The translations under genes were made by a program, and so were the position numbers. The notes beneath the pieces were generated by a model that did no database searches, was not told the origin of the DNA, and worked only from the letters and a program-made list of their open reading frames with translations. Below, piece by piece: positions 60,301 through 64,000 of a stretch of 64,000 nt of DNA. Position 1 is the stretch's first letter. Every line of letters starts with the position of its first letter. This DNA comes from Myoxocephalus aenaeus (taxonomy: Eukaryota; Chordata; Actinopteri; Perciformes; Cottidae), in assembly GCA_038501785.1 (NCBI GenBank), contig JBAMJR010000047.1, forward strand, positions 5,601,001 to 5,665,000. The letters run 5' to 3'.

Positions 60301-63300
60301 TGAAATGCATGTTTAAGTAAAGCGATACGGAAGATTGAGCATGTTTGAGCAGAAAAAATTAGCATTAAATCTATTAAAATGTCAATCGATGCAGTAATGG
60401 CTTCCAAATCTGCTGGAGTGTATTCATTGGACAACATTGGCACGGAATACCTACTTGAACTCCTCACTTTGACAAATATACGACTGTTGACGGGAAAAAA
60501 AGAAGAAACCGAGCACATAAAGAAATCACAGGGCGACATTTCAAGGCCCTGAAGTGAGAGTAATCCCTATCAAGTGCCCATAAGCCGTGTAGTGTATTCC
60601 CGATTTCCAAACATGAATGAAGAGCCATTATGAGTGGCCGACTTTGTCTGTCAGTACACACCCACTTCCTGCCTGAACCGTGGTCTGTTACTGAGCTCTA
60701 CCCTGGGGGCGTCTTATGATGCTGCCTTTGCCAATCCGAGCAGCTTGCTACGAAGCCATGGACATTGAACCCCTATCCTGTTGTTCGCTTGGCACACAGT
60801 CGGAATCACCAAGCCGGTGACCCAATTTCCCATCAGCACATCAGAAATATTATGTCGTTGGATATGTTGCGTTGCATCTGCTGTACGGAGAGGGGCCTCA
60901 CAGGTATTGGGGATGAAACAACTAACTGCTGTGTGAAAAGGGAAAAACCCTTCCCTCAAATCAAACGTTGAAACCCAGAGTCCTCTGACAATATGTTTTT
61001 GGGAAACTTCTGCTTTGTTGTTTGTTTTTGTCGTCGACAATGTTGCACTGCGGCTGTGTCACTAAATATGCCTCCATTTTGCACTGATGTTCAAGAGGCA
61101 CCAGCTCCTCCACCACCCGAGTTGATCCGGGAAAAGGTCTTACAAACCGCAAATCGCTATAAACCTTTGCTGAATACATCACAGCTGGAAGCTCAGGTAA
61201 GATGTTGGACTCTGGGTAATGTAGGAAGATACTATGTGGACTACAAATCCACACAGGCACAGTGAGAGAAAGACAATTACTGCACTTCATCACCAAATAG
61301 CTCCTGGAGTGTGTTGAACATCCCAGATTGATGATATATAACACTAAAAGTATCTAAGGGAGGATTTATCCCTTTAATGGAGTGTGCGCAGAGTTTTATC
61401 ACATACAGTATAGCACAGTGAGAGTGGACGGGGAGCAATAGAGGAAAATGAAGAGTGAGATCATAACCAATTGATGGATTAAATGGTCGGTAACGTTGGA
61501 GTACGGAAACAGATTTTATGAATTGTATTGATTTGTTCTGTTCTCTTGGAAATACCTTTTGCTCTTCTTAAATCAACCGGGGAACAGTCGCTCTCGTGAA
61601 GTACAGAAAAGCCATCAACGTATCCTATATGATTGATTAACCCCATTAAACCCTTACTGGGATTATTTTATTTAGAATATTGAATTAGACAGATTCTTGA
61701 GTTCTGCCAACGCTGTACAAAGACGACTCAACCCAATAGGGTATAATCTTTTGGCGTCATTTATTTCCCCCATGGTACAACCCGCATCGTCTCATGATGC
61801 ACAGGTTTAGATTTGTATGAATGTGCAGAGGTGTGACACTGAGCGGAAAATGCAAAGGCTGAAAACTGTAAAGGAATTGGACGTGACCTTTCGGACATCT
61901 AGACATTGAAATGGGGCCAGAAATTTAGTTTCTTGGCACATACGAGTTGAACGTAGCTCAGCATCCAGATAGTGCTGTCACACTGAAGGCATGCCAGATG
62001 CCAGGATTTGTCAGTTTGATCTAAATCATGAGGACCTCAGCAGAATGTCTGCGGATGATTATATCACACATTTAAACATTGCGTGTTTCATTTGGAGAAC
62101 CATGTGCTTGGAAAGGTCAAGAAAACTTGGTATGTAATCCAACATTCATGAACAAATTAGAGTTAAAGTGGCCACTTCCTCTCTGTTCTATTACTCTGCA
62201 ATATTTTAATCTGATCTTCTGTCAGAAAATGCTGAAGAAATACCGTTTCGTGGAGGCCTTTTTGAGATTAGTGCTCATCGTGTTGACGAATACATTGTTT
62301 ACTTTTTGGGTTAACAAAATCTAAAGTTCCCCTGAGTTGATTGGAGGGTTATTCAGCTCCCCTGTTGTGCAGGGTGTGGGGCCCGGCTCCTAATTAGGAT
62401 TTGAAAGCAGCTTGGCGCATTTCCCCTTTTGGCCAATCAGGGTGTGAGGACGGCCTTTCTTCTGGGCTTATGGGAGATGTGGAACTGCACATCCTGAACC
62501 TTCCTTCCTTGTCAGAATGCAGAGCTAATTTTAGCATTTTCAGTCATTGCTGGTCTTCAGGCTCTTTTGAAATGAGTTTTAGTCTGTGTAGGTTCCATGC
62601 AGCTGGGCGGACCTCAGGGCTCTCTGTGCAAGTGTTTGTGCTGCCTATGATAATACATGTGGTCTTTGTTTAATTTCCATTTAAAAAACCCTCATTACAC
62701 ATATCAAAGAGGCATTTGTTTCTTATCAAAGAGGCATTTGGTTATCATTTAAAAAACACATTTATATCATTGAAAAGGCTTTTTTTTCTAGTTACTATTT
62801 TTGTGTTGTTGTGTTGTTGGGTACTGGTCCCAGTCAGCTGAAATCTGGAGAATAAGTAGCACCACAAATGCATATCAAATTGAGATTGAAGGCCTCACCA
62901 AGGCGTTCTCCACCACTGGCAACGGAAGCTGATTGGTGCATGTAATTACGTGACGCGATGGTTTTTAGACTATCAAGCTTGGTCGGGGTAGCCAATCAAA
63001 TCGAGCAAGAGGCGGGCTTTAGTACTTTACCGCTTCCTTCCTGTTTTGCTGCCGGTATGTGGCTGGGCTAGCTCGATACCTGTCTGACTGTGGGATTAAT
63101 ATCCCTCCCACATGGACCATTTAAAATCTCCTTGACTTTCAGCTGCTCACTCTGACTCACCGATTGTCCCACGGCGAGTGCAAACCGAGCCTGGTTCAGA
63201 CAGATGGAAGACGCATGCGCGAGTCCACATATGACCTCGTTCATATATAAATGTATTGCCTACACCGCATGAGAGAAACAAATAAATAAATAAACAAACC

Positions 63301-64000
63301 AAGCTCATTGAAGCTCATCCCAGAACTGCCGTCCTCCCACTCTATGGAGTCAATGAATTGAGTTTTACGGGCGAAGGAAAAGCCCATTCATGCACACGCA
63401 TTACGTGTGCACGTCCATGAGAGACCGCTCCTGGTAACTCAGTGACGATCATGCAGCGAGGTCGCCCGCGACATCTGAAATAAGAATGAGGAGCGGGAGA
63501 GAGAGCGGCGCCCTCCCGAGACAGTCACAAGTCACACTTGTGCTCCCGACCGCTAGAACAAATCTCCTCGTGATCCTCGCTGCAGAAATATGAGATGGTA
63601 GCCCAAAGTGTTTCTAATAATATTACAATCTAATGACCCATTTGGAGAAGTGCCTGGCTCGGCCCGCTTGGAACATTGAACAGGATCACTGATGGGCTCT
63701 CATGACCCGGGGAGACGTGCGGCGGAGGCCAATCCTTCCTCCGCCGAATGACGGTGCAATTAAATGTGTCATGGTGTGCCAACATCAGTGGTACCACTGC
63801 ATTGGATCCCAGCTATTTTCTTCTTCAAAAGAGCTGTCATGCAAAGCACAAAGAGATGAGATGTAAGCTGTTTTCATTTTTCCCCTCTCTCTTTTTCATT
63901 GTTTTCCTTTTTTAACGTTCTCCTTTTTTTTTTTTTTTTGTCTCTGCGCACCAGAAGTGCATCTAAGTCATATCAATTAGAGAAGTAAACTTTCAACCTT
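60301..64000. other. Right-hand intergenic DNA, no gene called
   Basis: Contains an exon-like segment at 61096-61196, a 17-base direct repeat (62702-62718 and 62724-62740), a GC hairpin around a CCAAT box (63720-63746) and a 17-base T-run near 63925. The segments 62350-62670 and 63540-63830 look like conserved non-coding DNA. No reading frame resembles a known protein. Confidence 0.45.
63720..63746. repeat. GC-rich hairpin with CCAAT loop
   Basis: CGGCGGAGG at 63720-63728 and its exact reverse complement at 63738-63746 flank a 9-base loop that begins CCAAT. It could be a cruciform or a paired zinc-finger site with an NF-Y box. Confidence 0.7.

Noticed and set aside
1..64000. CRISPR arrays, operons, phage or plasmid features
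   Set aside because: The 190-bp array and microsatellites lack spacer structure, and base composition, splice signals and repeats are those of a vertebrate chromosome.

Overview
The window is a stretch of fish chromosome, almost certainly a teleost and probably a percomorph. It is AT-rich and gene-poor, with many CA/TG and TA microsatellites and several dispersed repeats typical of teleost genomes. There are no bacterial or viral features.

Only one protein-coding gene can be supported: slitrk6, on the + strand, with its whole reading frame in one exon (53299-55827, 842 residues). It encodes a neuronal type I membrane protein with two leucine-rich-repeat modules and a tail ending in Trk-like tyrosine motifs. 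A strong splice acceptor sits just before the ATG. The 3' UTR runs to a poly(A) signal at 57227-57232. A CpG-rich, exon-like segment with a good splice donor at 40680-41143 is a candidate first exon and promoter, which would make an intron of about 12.1 kb. A second candidate promoter is a TATA box at 52698.

The rest is gene desert. From left to right it holds a decayed dispersed repeat (440-640); a piggyBac-like non-autonomous element with a 190-bp tandem array (2605-4298); a near-consensus REST/RE1 site (6599-6619); further decayed repeats (7693-7960, 9010-9295, 11160-11640, 21270-21610); and a solo LTR interrupted by a DNA transposon (16222-17999). The stretch 23-40 kb is rich in TG repeats and non-repetitive DNA with the look of old regulatory sequence, including a CTCF-like site at 33298. 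Inside the proposed slitrk6 intron lie a repeat fragment (44721), the 3' tail of a non-LTR retrotransposon (46120-46354) and a hAT-like MITE (48010-48257). The right flank holds another decayed repeat (60184) and more enhancer-like sequence.

The layout fits a developmental neural gene in a large regulatory landscape: one gene, long non-coding flanks, a possible REST silencer site and scattered homeodomain-like sites. The regulatory roles are inference. No previously undescribed biological system was found. The most unusual structures are the nested LTR/transposon insertion and the piggyBac-like element whose tandem array sits between intact splice-like signals.
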